A stretch of DNA of 64,000 nucleotides, from the NCBI RefSeq assembly GCF_902459505.1, contig NC_047095.1, positions 119,227,380 to 119,291,379 on the forward strand. The letters run 5' to 3'. Source of the stretch: Geotrypetes seraphini. Its lineage: Eukaryota > Chordata > Amphibia > Gymnophiona > Dermophiidae. Below are positions 11,247-21,700 of this stretch, in pieces (the first letter of the stretch is position 1; every line of letters starts with the position of its first letter). The position numbers and the translations under genes were made by a program. The notes below the pieces were generated by a model that did not search any database, was not told the DNA's origin, and was given only the letters and a program-made list of their open reading frames with translations.

Positions 11247-11693
11247 ACACCCAAATATTTAATGGCTTTGTCAACCCACTGTACGGGAAAGGTGCCCTCC
11301 CTAAGATCACGAATGGAAGAATGAGACGGCAAAGCCACCGATTTATCTAAATTAATGGTGAGACCCGAGTAGAATCCATAGTCTGCTATGAGATCTAGGG
11401 CTGCCCCAAGAGAGCGAGCCGGGTTCGTAAGAATGAACATTAAGCCAAAGTTTTGAGTACCTGACCCGCTATTGTCATTCCACTCACCTTCTCAAATTGG
11501 CGAAGAGTCCATAATAAAAGATCCAAGGTAAGGATAAAAATCAGAGGGGAGAGGGGGCACCCCTGGCGTGTTCCCCGTCTACTAGGAAAGGTGTCAGAAA
11601 GTGTTCCATTAACGACTAGAGAAGCAGTCGGGCCATGATACAAAGAAGCAAAGGCCGCACGATAAAAGCCCGAGATCCCATTCAAGTTTCAAG

Positions 11694-11928
11694 TTTATTA
11701 GGATTTTATATACCACCTATCAAGGTTATCTAAGCGGTTTTTACAATCAGGTACTCAAGCAATTTTCCCTCTCTGTCCCGGTGGGCTCACCATCGATCTA
11801 ACGTACCTGGGGGCTAAGGAGAATTAAGTGACTTGCCCAGGGTCACGAGGAGCAGCGCGGGGTTTGAACCCACAACCCCAGGGTGCTGAGGCTGTAGAGC
11901 CAACCACTGCGCCACACACTCCTCCCGA
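11694..11928 (-). mobile_element. tRNA-derived CORE-type SINE inside the LINE
   Basis: On the minus strand it starts with an A-box-like TGGCGCAGTGG and a B-box-like GGTTCAAACCC, then the CORE-like GGGCAAGTCACTTAA, and ends in an L2-like 3' region. Other copies are listed separately. Not a functional tRNA gene. Confidence 0.8.
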
Positions 11929-12603
11929 TATAATCCAAAATATGAAAAAGATAAGACCACGAAATGTTGTCAAAGGCCTTGGCCGCATCGAGGCCGACCA
12001 GCAAGGTGGGCACCCGAACCTGCTGAACACGGGCAAGGGCCAAAAGAATTTTACGAACATTTCAACGCCGATTGTCTCCCAGGAACAAAGCCCACCTGGT
12101 TCACGTGAATCAAAGTCGGTAGAAAAGGGAGAAGGCGGTCTGCCAGAATCCGAGAAAAAAGTTTAAGGTCGACATTAATCAATGAGATGGGACGGGAAGA
12201 TCCGGGAAGATCTGGGGGCTTACCGGGTTTAAGGAGCAGAGCTATAGAGGTGTCATTGGCATTTCGAGGAAAAGCCCCCGTCGTCACAGCACCATTATAA
12301 TAAGCCAACAAGGGACCACACGGATAAAATTCTTGTCTGGTCATTTTATATTGGAAATCATGTTGGTCCCAGGCTCTGGTTTGGGGTCATCATCGTCTTC
12401 CACCGCTCGTAAAACAGTCCCAAGTGCCTTAAAAATGTAACCAGGACCAAGAGCAGAGACATCAGCAACCGCCATCATTCTGAAAACAGTCGGCACAAGG
12501 TGAACAAAGTCCACGACTAAAACTGTAACATCAGGAATTTTGGAAGGATGGCAAAGACACCCTTTAAAGATCACCTGAGTTGAGATAGCTGGTGAAGAAT
12601 TAC

Positions 12604-12829
12604 TTTATTTTATTATTTATTTATTCAATTTTCAATACTGTTCTCCCAAGGGTGCTCATAATGGTTTACATGAATTTATTCAGGTAATCAAGCATTTTTC
12701 CCTCTCTATCTAATGTACCGGGGACAAAGGGGGATTAAGTGACTTGCCCAGGATCACAAAGAGCAGTAAGGATTTGGACCCACATCCTCAGGGTGCTGAG
12801 GCCATAGCTTTAACCACTGCGCCACTCTA
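12604..12829 (-). mobile_element. tRNA-derived CORE-type SINE
   Basis: Minus-strand tRNA-like head (GTGGCGCAGTGGTTAAAGC) at the right and TTATTTATT-rich tail at the left. A counterpart lies at 49135-49312 in the next unit but one, so the insertion is older than the duplication. Confidence 0.8.
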
Positions 12830-12981
12830 GAAATCAAAATGTAGTAAAAGTGAGCCAAATATAGGACAATCAAGCCATTGTGACATCATGGATGAGGTTG
12901 GCTCTTAGGCATTGGTGGAATGATGCATGATGATGTCACAATACCAGTTCTAGTTATCCAGAGGCTGAAACTAGTCACACT

Positions 12982-13203
12982 ATTTATTTATTCAATTTTC
13001 CCAGGGGAGCTCATAATGGTTTGCAATGAATATATTCAGGTACTCAAGCATTTTTCCCTGTCTGTCCTGGTGGGCTCATATTCTACCTAATGTACATGGG
13101 GGGATTAAGTGACTAGCCCAGGGTCACAAGGAGCAGTGAGAATTTGAACCCACCACCTCAGGGAACCTGAGGCTGTAACTTTAGCCACTGTGCCACACTC
13201 TCC
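12982..13203 (-). mobile_element. tRNA-derived CORE-type SINE
   Basis: Same family. Orthologous insertions lie at 33852-34040 and at 50167-50343 plus 51094-51157, so it was present in the ancestral unit. Confidence 0.8.
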
Positions 13204-13204
13204 C

Positions 13205-13945
13205 CTGATTCTAAGGATCCACAAAAAAAAAAAAATGGTGAGGTAGCAGGAGAGGAACTGGTGACTAACAGCACGGGTGACCTGAACTGATAGGACTTGG
13301 GAACTCGCTCCACCTCTCCCGCTGCCCAAATTCAACCAGATCTTCATGATTCCAACAGCCAAAAAACCCCACCAAAATCAATCCAACCCACAATAGGCAT
13401 GCAAGGAAGATAATGCATAGGAAAAGGGCCCATGCATATTTATGGTGGAAATCTTGAAGTGACTAGATCACGTTTGCAGATTCTCCTACCCTAGAGAATC
13501 AACCACTCAATCAGGGTAGGGAAACAGAACCATAGATCTGAAAGAAATAGAGGTTGGACCAGGTACTGCCACTACCCATCTCTCATCATCAACACACGGA
13601 GTGAACACAGCACAAACGATGGCACCGATAGCCCATGGATTACGTTTATCAAAGGGAGAACCCGGAAATTCCAACAGCCACCATATTAGATGCGCACCCA
13701 ATACAGAGACCTGGAGATAGCACAGCGACAAAAAATACTCCAGATTGACGAGGAATATCACTAACCTTGTTATCAAGCACAAGGAAAATCAAACAAAATC
13801 AGATGGGACGGATTACAGAAGGATACCAGACCCCCGCTCACCTCTCTACCTCTCTCGCCATGATTACACAGAGCACGCACCTGCGCACCACGTCTGCACA
13901 ACCAGCGCAAGCCAAAACAAAGAGCCCCCCCCCTCTGGCTAGAGT
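13205..13945. other. Conserved upstream unit sequence, no gene supported
   Basis: Alignable with 34050-34895 and 51158-51855. Minus-strand open frames exist here but carry stops or deletions in the other units, so they are not maintained. A run of C at 13925 is variable among units. Confidence 0.55.
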
Positions 13946-13953
13946 GTTTACAA

Positions 13954-14321
13954 CAGTGGTCTCAAACTCACGGCCCGAGACCACATGCGGCCTGCCAGGT
14001 ACTATTTTGAGGCCCTTGGTATGTTTTATCATAATCACAAAAATAAAATAAAACAGTTTCTTGATCCTATGTCTCTTTAGCTAAAAGTGACAATATTATT
14101 ATTAAGACTTAGTCAAAAGGAAAGATTTATACATTAAAAAGAGTTTTACCTCATGCAAAATTGTCATTTCTTTAATAAGACATTACCCAGATGTGGCTGA
14201 CTATCCTGCTGTCCACGGAGAACCTACGTTACAGGTAAGTAACTACACTTTTTCTGAGGACCTCCAAGTACCTCCAAATCCAAAATGTGGCCCTTCAAAG
14301 GGTTCGAGTTTGAGACCACTG
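13954..14321. mobile_element. hAT element (family C) with target duplication
   Basis: Ends are CAGTGGTCTCAAAC and GTTTGAGACCACTG, flanked by GTTTACAA and GTTTAAAA (8 bp, one difference). A partial element D (about 14191-14250) sits inside. Other family members: 38222-38507 and 63627-63784. Confidence 0.85.
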
Positions 14322-14559
14322 GTTTAAAACCTGGCACTGCAAGGCAGGAGGCGAGGGGGGGGGGGGACAGGGGAAGAAGGAGGCAGGGAACCTGCAGGAC
14401 CCTGCTAGGTTCTCCAATCTGCAGCCTCCTCCTCCGCCAACCATCGCTGCTGCCTAACCCAATACCTGCATATGTGAACCAAAATTTATTTTTTTTTTAA
14501 AAACAACAAATTACTATTACAAGAAAGAAGAGCAATATCACAATGTATATCTTAGCAAT

Positions 14560-14693
14560 TTTTTTAATGATTGAAATTGATTAGCTCAGCCACCCCATGG
14601 CCTTGGGGACAGCTGTATTTAAAGAGCTCCTCCAGGTTTTAGCCTCTATAGAGGTTAGGGGTGTGGTTCTGTTCTGTTCTGTTCCAGTAACAG
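14560..14693 (+). promoter_or_regulatory. TATA promoter and noncoding first exon of copy 1
   Basis: A ~100-bp block conserved in all three units contains TATTTAAA at 14616-14623. About 30 bp further a short leader begins and ends at the strong donor GTAACAG|GTGAGTG (exon end 14693). The next acceptor is the CTTCAG just before the start codon (about 15762), so the leader exon is noncoding. Transcription start (about 14645-14650) is inferred from TATA spacing. Confidence 0.7.
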
Positions 14694-15772
14694 GTGAGTG
14701 AGGTGCATTCAGAAGGACCTGGAGCAAACTGTCTGGGCTCATGGTTCAATTTCTTTTTCTCTCTCTTATTTAGAAATGAGAGGTTATTGAGTATAAGAAG
14801 GGGGGGGGGGACTTTTTATAACTCTGCTTTTGTTTCATTTTAGAAGTAGGTTATAGTTTTGAGCTGGAAAATTGGTGCTAATCTCTTGTGGTGCCAATTA
14901 CTTAAGACTAGAAAAAAATGCTAGTTTTAGTTATTCATGCCTTTCTTTCTCTCTTTTTTTAAGTGTATAAACCTGGATGTTGCTGTTTGTGTTCTGATGA
15001 GTTTAACTGATTCTCTGCAGCATACAAACAGTTAATTTCAGCCTTCAAAAGCAATGTGTACTTTAACATTTTTAATTGGGGTAGTAGTAACTTTCTCCCT
15101 ATATATGCTACTTGGATCAGTAGTTAATGACTAGATATGACTCTCAACGCTTTACAGTGTTTTTCTGTCCCTGGAGGACTTAGCTTTGTACCTGAGGTAA
15201 TTGGGGAGGGTGTAAAGTGACTGCCCCATGGTTACAAGGGGCTCCCTATTGTCAGCCAATTGCTCTAACCTTGAGGCTTTTTCTCCACTTACTTTCTCTT
15301 AAGGCCCCTAAATTGTGTAGTAGAAAGGCTATATTCTACACATCAATATGTCCCTCTTCTGTGGAGTGCATAATAAACCCATATAGAAAGTGACTTATGT
15401 CTCTTGTATGCCATGTTGTGTTCAGGAATTTTCTATTGGTAGATAGAGAATAAGATCTTAAGTTGTTTTGAAATTGAGAGGTAACTGCTCCTGGAGAAGA
15501 TGATAGAAGGGTGTAGTAGATCTAATCTTTAAAGGCCATCTAGATATGCTGTTAGATCCAGGACACTCCTGCAGCTTAAGATGTCTGTTGATGGAGGCAG
15601 CCATTTTGTGCTGGTGGGGAAAACTGGTGTTGGGCTTCACCCCTTCCCTATCTAGATAACTGATTCTTTTTAGAGAACTGCCTGAATAACAGAATATCTC
15701 TTTAATCCTTGTTGTGTCTTCCTTCAGCCCCTCCTCTCTTTTATCCTCTCATCCCCTCTTCAGGGTCTGGCC

Positions 15773-18700
15773 ATGCCTCCCTCATGCGGTAATGTGTGGG
15801 TGCTGTTCTTCTGCATCTTTTGTCTCCTGATGCTGGGTTTTACGCAGCGGTCCACCTCTAAGATCGTAGAGATGCAACAGCCGTTGAGTCGGGAGTCAGC
15901 TTTTAAACCCAGGCATGCTACGGTCCATGTTATGAGTGTACACAGTGATAACAGCACCCTTCGGCGGCAGAGCTCACCACCACAAGAGAATGAAGGGCCC
16001 AAGGGCTGCCTCCTTGACTACTATTCTGCTGCTGAGCTCCAGCCCTACTTCCAGCGGCCTCGCCAAGATGCCTCATCCCCTGGCGCAGGGGGAAGCGCAT
16101 ACCGGGTGTCGGATCTGACAGCAGAAGAGGAGATGGCGCAGAATTTGGGCTACGCAAAGTATAACTTGAATACCTTTGTCAGCGATCGTATCTCTCTGCT
16201 TCGGGACCTTGGACCAGATACCAGACCCCCTGAGTAAGATGGGAACAAAACTGTGTGTGGTGTACAGTTTTTATTATGTGCTTCTTGATTGCCTGTCGTG
16301 CCAACCTCATCTCTACACAGAGCTTAGCTTTCTTATAGATGCCATGTAAGGTTACTAGCAAGCCTTGTGTCGGTAGAAACAGTCTGAGCTGGCTCTGGCT
16401 TTGTCCCTATTGCCACTATAAATTTGTAGACTTATGGTAGTTGATGAGCAGGAAATGCATAACCCAGCATGCAAAGGGGGCAATAAGGCTTAGCTGAGCC
16501 TGTCCCAGATGACTTTTTTGTAATCCTGCTTAACCAAGTATTGGTCATAAACGCATGCGTTTTGACTTGCACCTTTAATCCTCTTTGCTGAGGTTAGGGT
16601 TGGACTGCAGACTCAGTTTCTAGGCCTACTGCCCAAAGAAGTTGTGGGTGGGTTGACAAACTGAGCGGCTTAGGTAATGACTAGTGAGAGAATGAAGGAG
16701 TTGGTCTTAATCCATCTAGATCTGTCTGTTGTATTTGATTTTTATCTTGCTTGAAACTTGGACTTGTCAAGGAGAACCAGTCAACCTGAGACTGAAGAGG
16801 TGGCTTGACAGCAAACTTGTCACTTTTAAAAAGTGGTTTTAACAACGAAGGCAAAGATAGGTCATGCCATCCGCATTGGGGATAAGATTTTGTAGTCTTA
16901 AATCATGGCAGGCAGGGCAGGCCCGGTCTTAAAGCATCAGCAATCATTTCTAGTTTACTTTGCTTAAACACACTAAGAGTTGGCGTGAGATTCCCCTGAG
17001 CAACTGGGCTAGAATTGCTGGTCCCACAATGGGAAATCTTCAGTCTACAACCTGCTAATTATTTCAATAGCGCTACCAGACATATGCAGCACAGTATAGA
17101 GTTGGTCAGCAGTCCCTGCTTGAAAGAGCTTATAATCTAAACAAACAAGACACAAAAGATGTCATGTAAGGGGAACGGTTATTCGGCTGGCTGTAGCTGG
17201 ATTTGCTGAAATTATGCAGCATGGTTGACCCAGAAAGTTCAACATTCTCACACACAGTTCTAGGTTACAATTGTACTAGATTGAGTTCCAGACTTAACAC
17301 AGACTACACTTAAAAAAAACAAACTTTCTAGCGAAGGCATAATCTCCAAATTGGTTTATGTACCAAGATAGTAATGAACGTCGCTTGTATGCAATGCTCC
17401 CTCTAAGGCTTGGTTGGGTGCAGGCACATTGTTTTTCTCATCTGAGTGACACCTTCTAAACTAACAATTTTCCCAATTTGCAAAAAATTTTTGAGCAATG
17501 TTCCTAAAATGTAGGAGCGACTTGGCTCATGTGCTCTGCTTGGACGGGAACATGACTTTATAAGCCAGGGGACGACTTCAAATCTCTGATCCACTGCTAG
17601 CATTGTGCTGAAGAGACCTGCCAAAGGTCAGAGGGTGTAATGTAAGAAACAATCTAGGTTGGGAAATCTTTTTAATGAGGGCAACTGGCACCATCTTCCA
17701 CTACACTGCTGTAGTTTCTCAATTGCAGATGTTGGGTACCTGAGAAATAGCCTCTTGGTAATGAAACTTGTTAGCCTCTGTGATGGAAATCATGGAGGCA
17801 TTTGGATCGCTGACCTTCCTTAAGTATCTATATATCACTTATACCCTAAGTGGTTTATATTCAGGTACTTGAGCACTTTTTCCTTATCTGTCTCAGTGGG
17901 CTCACAATCTTACCTTGGGCAATGGGGGCTTAAGTGACTTGCCCAGGTCAAAAGGAACAGAACAGGGTTTGAACCCATAACCTCAGTGCCAAGGCTGTAG
18001 CTCTAACCACTGTGCCCACAGTCCCACACACAATTCTCTGGGTTTAGGTGCAGGAGACGCTGCCTGGGAGCAAGGGATGGAGTAATGTCTTTCCATGCCT
18101 CTAGTGAGCCTCTGAGATAATCCTTTATTGCTTATGATTTTACTTTCTGCCATAACGCAACCTACTCCTCTTGTCCCCTCTGAAAGGTGTTTGGCGAAGA
18201 AGTTCAAGCGCTGTCCGGCCCTGTCCCCCGTCAGTGTCATCATCATCTTCCACAATGAGGCCTTCTCAACTCTGCTGCGTACAGTCTACAGTGTCCTTGC
18301 CACTGTACCCCACATTCTCTTGCACGAGATAATCCTTGTAGATGATGCCAGTACCAACGGTAAGCCAGCCCTACAATGGATGTGGTATCTTGGAGAGGGG
18401 ATCTAGCATCAGATGCGAGGGAACCATAGGAAATCATCTTGCCCTTCTTTGGTTTGACTTCCATGGCGGTCTACTTTCCGAGACCATAGGTACTGTTCTC
18501 TAGCTTAGGTGGAGAACTGAGGTGCATTCCTCAGTTGCCAGTGAATGAATACATGACCAGGTTTCATAACCTTCCACTCTCTTGCCTCTCTGGAAAAGGC
18601 TAAGGAAATAGTTTACCAGATACAATAGTGTAGTTTAGGATCAGAGTTGCCCATGTCTGGTCTAGGCCAGGGGTCTCAAAGTCCCTCCTCGAGGGCCGGA

Positions 18701-21700
18701 ATCCATTTGGGTTTTCAGGATTTCCCCAATGAATATGCATGAGACCTATTTGCATGCACTACTTTCAATGCATATTCATTGGGAAATCCTGAAAACCCCA
18801 ATTGGATTCCAGCCCTTGAGGACCAGAGTTGCCCATGTCTGGCTTAGACTGAACCGATAGTGTGCTCCAATGAGAGTTATGTATTGGTTCTGATGAAGGC
18901 TTTGGTGGGGGATGGGGGGGCTCTTGTTTCTCCTGCCTACAGAGGACTTGAAGAAAACACTGGATGAGTATTTGAGACAGCTGCCATTGGTGAGACTTCT
19001 ACGGCAGCCAGTGAGGAAGGGGCTGGTAGGTGCCAGGCTGCTGGGAGCTGAGCAGGCCAAAGCAGATGTACTGGTGTTCCTGGATGCCCATTGTGAGTAG
19101 AGGCCCCACCGGAGGTGAAACTGGTTTGAGAGGGCACAGGAATAGCTGGAACCAGGAAAGGAGCACTTGGTCAAGGACACGTGACACTGCACTTGGAGGT
19201 GACTTAGTGGTGGCGGATTAGGCATTCAATAGCATGTGTGATAGTCTCACAAGAGGTGTCCTAGTACTTGGTAGTCTTCCCCCTCCCATTTTAGAGTTCA
19301 AGGATACCTATGTCTCCTCTCGTCTGTAGGCGAGTGCTGGCCAGGGTGGTTGGAACCACTTCTGGAGCGGATCGCTTTGGACAACACCCTTGTTGTGAGC
19401 CCCGACATTGCTTTCATCGACCCGCACACCTTCCAGTTTCATCAGCCTGTCCCCAAGCCCTCAAACCATTCCCGTGGAACCTTTGACTGGTCCCTGGTGT
19501 TCATGTTTGAGCCTCTGCCCCAAGCCCTAGAGGACATGCGGATGGATGAGACTCAGCCCTTCCTGTAAGCAACACAATACTTACCCACTCTGCTTAATTC
19601 TCCTAGGCAAGGACTTGACAGCTTTCTCTTTGTATCTAGGACACCAGTCATAGCTGGGGTAATCTTTGCTATCTCCAAATCCTTCTTCCAGCACATTGGG
19701 ACCTATGATCCAGACATGCAAATCTGGGGAGGCGAGAATTTGGAAATGTCTCTTAGGGTAAGAGGCATGGGAAGCGGGAGCAGGCTGCATACCTGCTATG
19801 GTGTTCTTGGCAGGAGATAGGAGGGATTAAGCAGGAGGGTCAAGTCTTTCAAAAGATGTTCTCCCACCTCAGGTATGGATGTGTGGAGGAAAGCTGGAGA
19901 TTGTGCCCTGCTCTGTGGTGGGCCACATCTACCACATGGAGAACCCTCGCACGTTCCCTGAGGGAAGCTTGGTGGTGTCTCGGAACCTAGTACGACTCGC
20001 CGAAGTTTGGATGAATGAATACAAGATGCTGTTCTATCACAGGCATATGGAGGCTGCCCGTATATTCAAGGAGGTAAAACTTGGAATTTTATTTAAAACC
20101 TCCTTGCCTCACCCACCCCCTTTCATTGTGTAGAAAACCATAGCTGGATTAGGTTCATGTATCAGATATAGTAGAAAACTTTTCTTTCTTTTTTTTGATG
20201 GGAGGGAATGGGGAAAGGGAACCAAATTTCTCAACATTTCTCTGAGCTAGTTGATGAAGCCAAGGCCCCAGTGGCCCACTCCATTTTGCTGTCTCGTGAA
20301 CAGAGGCCTGACTGCTGTTTTTTTTGTTTTGTTACTCTTCTACCTCTGCCTAGAAGTCATACGGGGACCTGAGCCAGAGACATCGGTTGCGACAGCAGTT
20401 GGGCTGTAAATCTTTTGGCTGGTACATGAACACCGTCCGCTCAGACTTCTTCATTCCAGAACTCAACCCACGCTTTTATGGCGCTGTGAGTACTCTAGGC
20501 CTCTGTATAAGGAGATGTTTAAAGGCTCCTTCAGAATGGTTAACATCAATGTAGTTAGAGTTGAATTCCGAGGCAGCTCGAGAGATCCTCCAGCTGGGGA
20601 CTTCAAACTAGTTGCCGTACAATGAGAGGCTAGAGAAATTAGGCCTCTTCTCCCTTGAAAAGAGGAGACTGAAAAGGGGACATGATCAAAACATTTAAGA
20701 TATTGAAGGGAATAGACTTAGTAGAGCAAGAGATTGTTTACCTTCTCCAAGGTGGAGAGAACAAGAGGGCACTCTCCCTAAAGTTAAAGTGGATAGATTC
20801 CATATAAACATAAGTAAGTTCTTCTTCACCCAGAGTGGTAGAAATCTGGAATGCTGTTACAGGGGAAAGCACCCTCCTGGGATTCAAGAAAAGGTTAGAT
20901 AGTTCCTGCTGAACCAGAACGTAAGCAAGTAAGGCTAGACTCAAATAGGGCACTGGCCTTTGATCTAAGGGCCGTCGTGTGAGCGGACTGATGGGCATGA
21001 TGGACCACTGGTCTGACCCAGCAGCAGAAATTCTTATGTTCTTAGGTGATGCCCATCTGTGGGTGGGGGACTTCGAGACCACAGCAGACCTGCTGTATAT
21101 TGAATTACCAGGCTGGTGACACTTTCCCTAGTGACTCAGTTCTAAACCCTTGGGTAACCTGCTTATAATTTTTATCTTTTTTTTACCAGCTTGTGAATTT
21201 AGGTCTGAAGAGGTGCCTGAATGTTGGTGAGTTGGAAGATGGCAAGGCTGAAGTTGGCACAAGTAAATGCCAAGGAGACCCAGCTACGCAGGTAAGAAGG
21301 GGGCTTCTTTTGTGTGTAAGGGAGGGGGAAAGGTACCTATCTGTAGTAAGGGCCAGATCTGATCTGTCTAGGGTAGGGTGGGTATGAGGTTTCCTTTCTG
21401 CAATGGGAACATGGCATGATATTTACATCTGTTTGCATATAAACAGTATCGTTCACGTTCCCCTTGTGGAAACCTTAAACCCACCCCTACTGTTTTGGCC
21501 CTCAAGACTGGCTGGGCAGCAGTGTTTTTGGTAGGGTGGCAATTACTCCTAGCAGAATTCTGTACACACGTGGTAATTTGCAAGTTTATATGACTTAACA
21601 CTTTAAAAATTTTTTTGCTAATTATCCTGAATTCAGTATATTCATTCATTAAACTTCCCTCCCCCTCCCATTTAGCCCCTCCCTTTTTTTTTTTTTTTTT

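Larger units (their letters stand above)
9159..12332 (-). mobile_element. Tx1/L1-like LINE, 5'-truncated, antisense
   Basis: Flanked by a perfect 17-bp target duplication TTGTCTGGTCATTTTAT (9142-9158 and 12333-12349). Minus-strand translations give an L1-type reverse transcriptase in broken pieces: SSRPISLINVDLKLFSRILA with VNQVGFVPGRQ (near 12060-12220), VGLDAAKAFDNISW (near 11980), GTRQGCPLSPLIF (near 11550), and a C-terminal GHMLWSCPAVQAFW (near 9690). The 3' end carries AATAAAAATCATTTC. Stops and frameshifts occur, so it is dead. A SINE (11694-11928) and an LINE-tail insertion (about 10790-11246) interrupt it. Only this unit has the element. Confidence 0.85.

Noticed and set aside
11694-11928. 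tRNA gene
   Set aside because: A- and B-box-like sequences belong to a dispersed SINE with CORE and LINE-like 3' parts; the cloverleaf is not supported.
13105-13850. Possible minus-strand gene or divergent promoter in the conserved upstream block
   Set aside because: Minus-strand frames look suggestive in unit 1, but the equivalents in units 2 and 3 have stops, deletions and lost splice-like sites.
16232-16237. Stop codon directly after the RPPE-coding end of exon 1
   Set aside because: The GAGTAAG is a splice donor (GA|GTAAGA); the codon is completed as GAG by the next exon in copies 1, 2 and 3.
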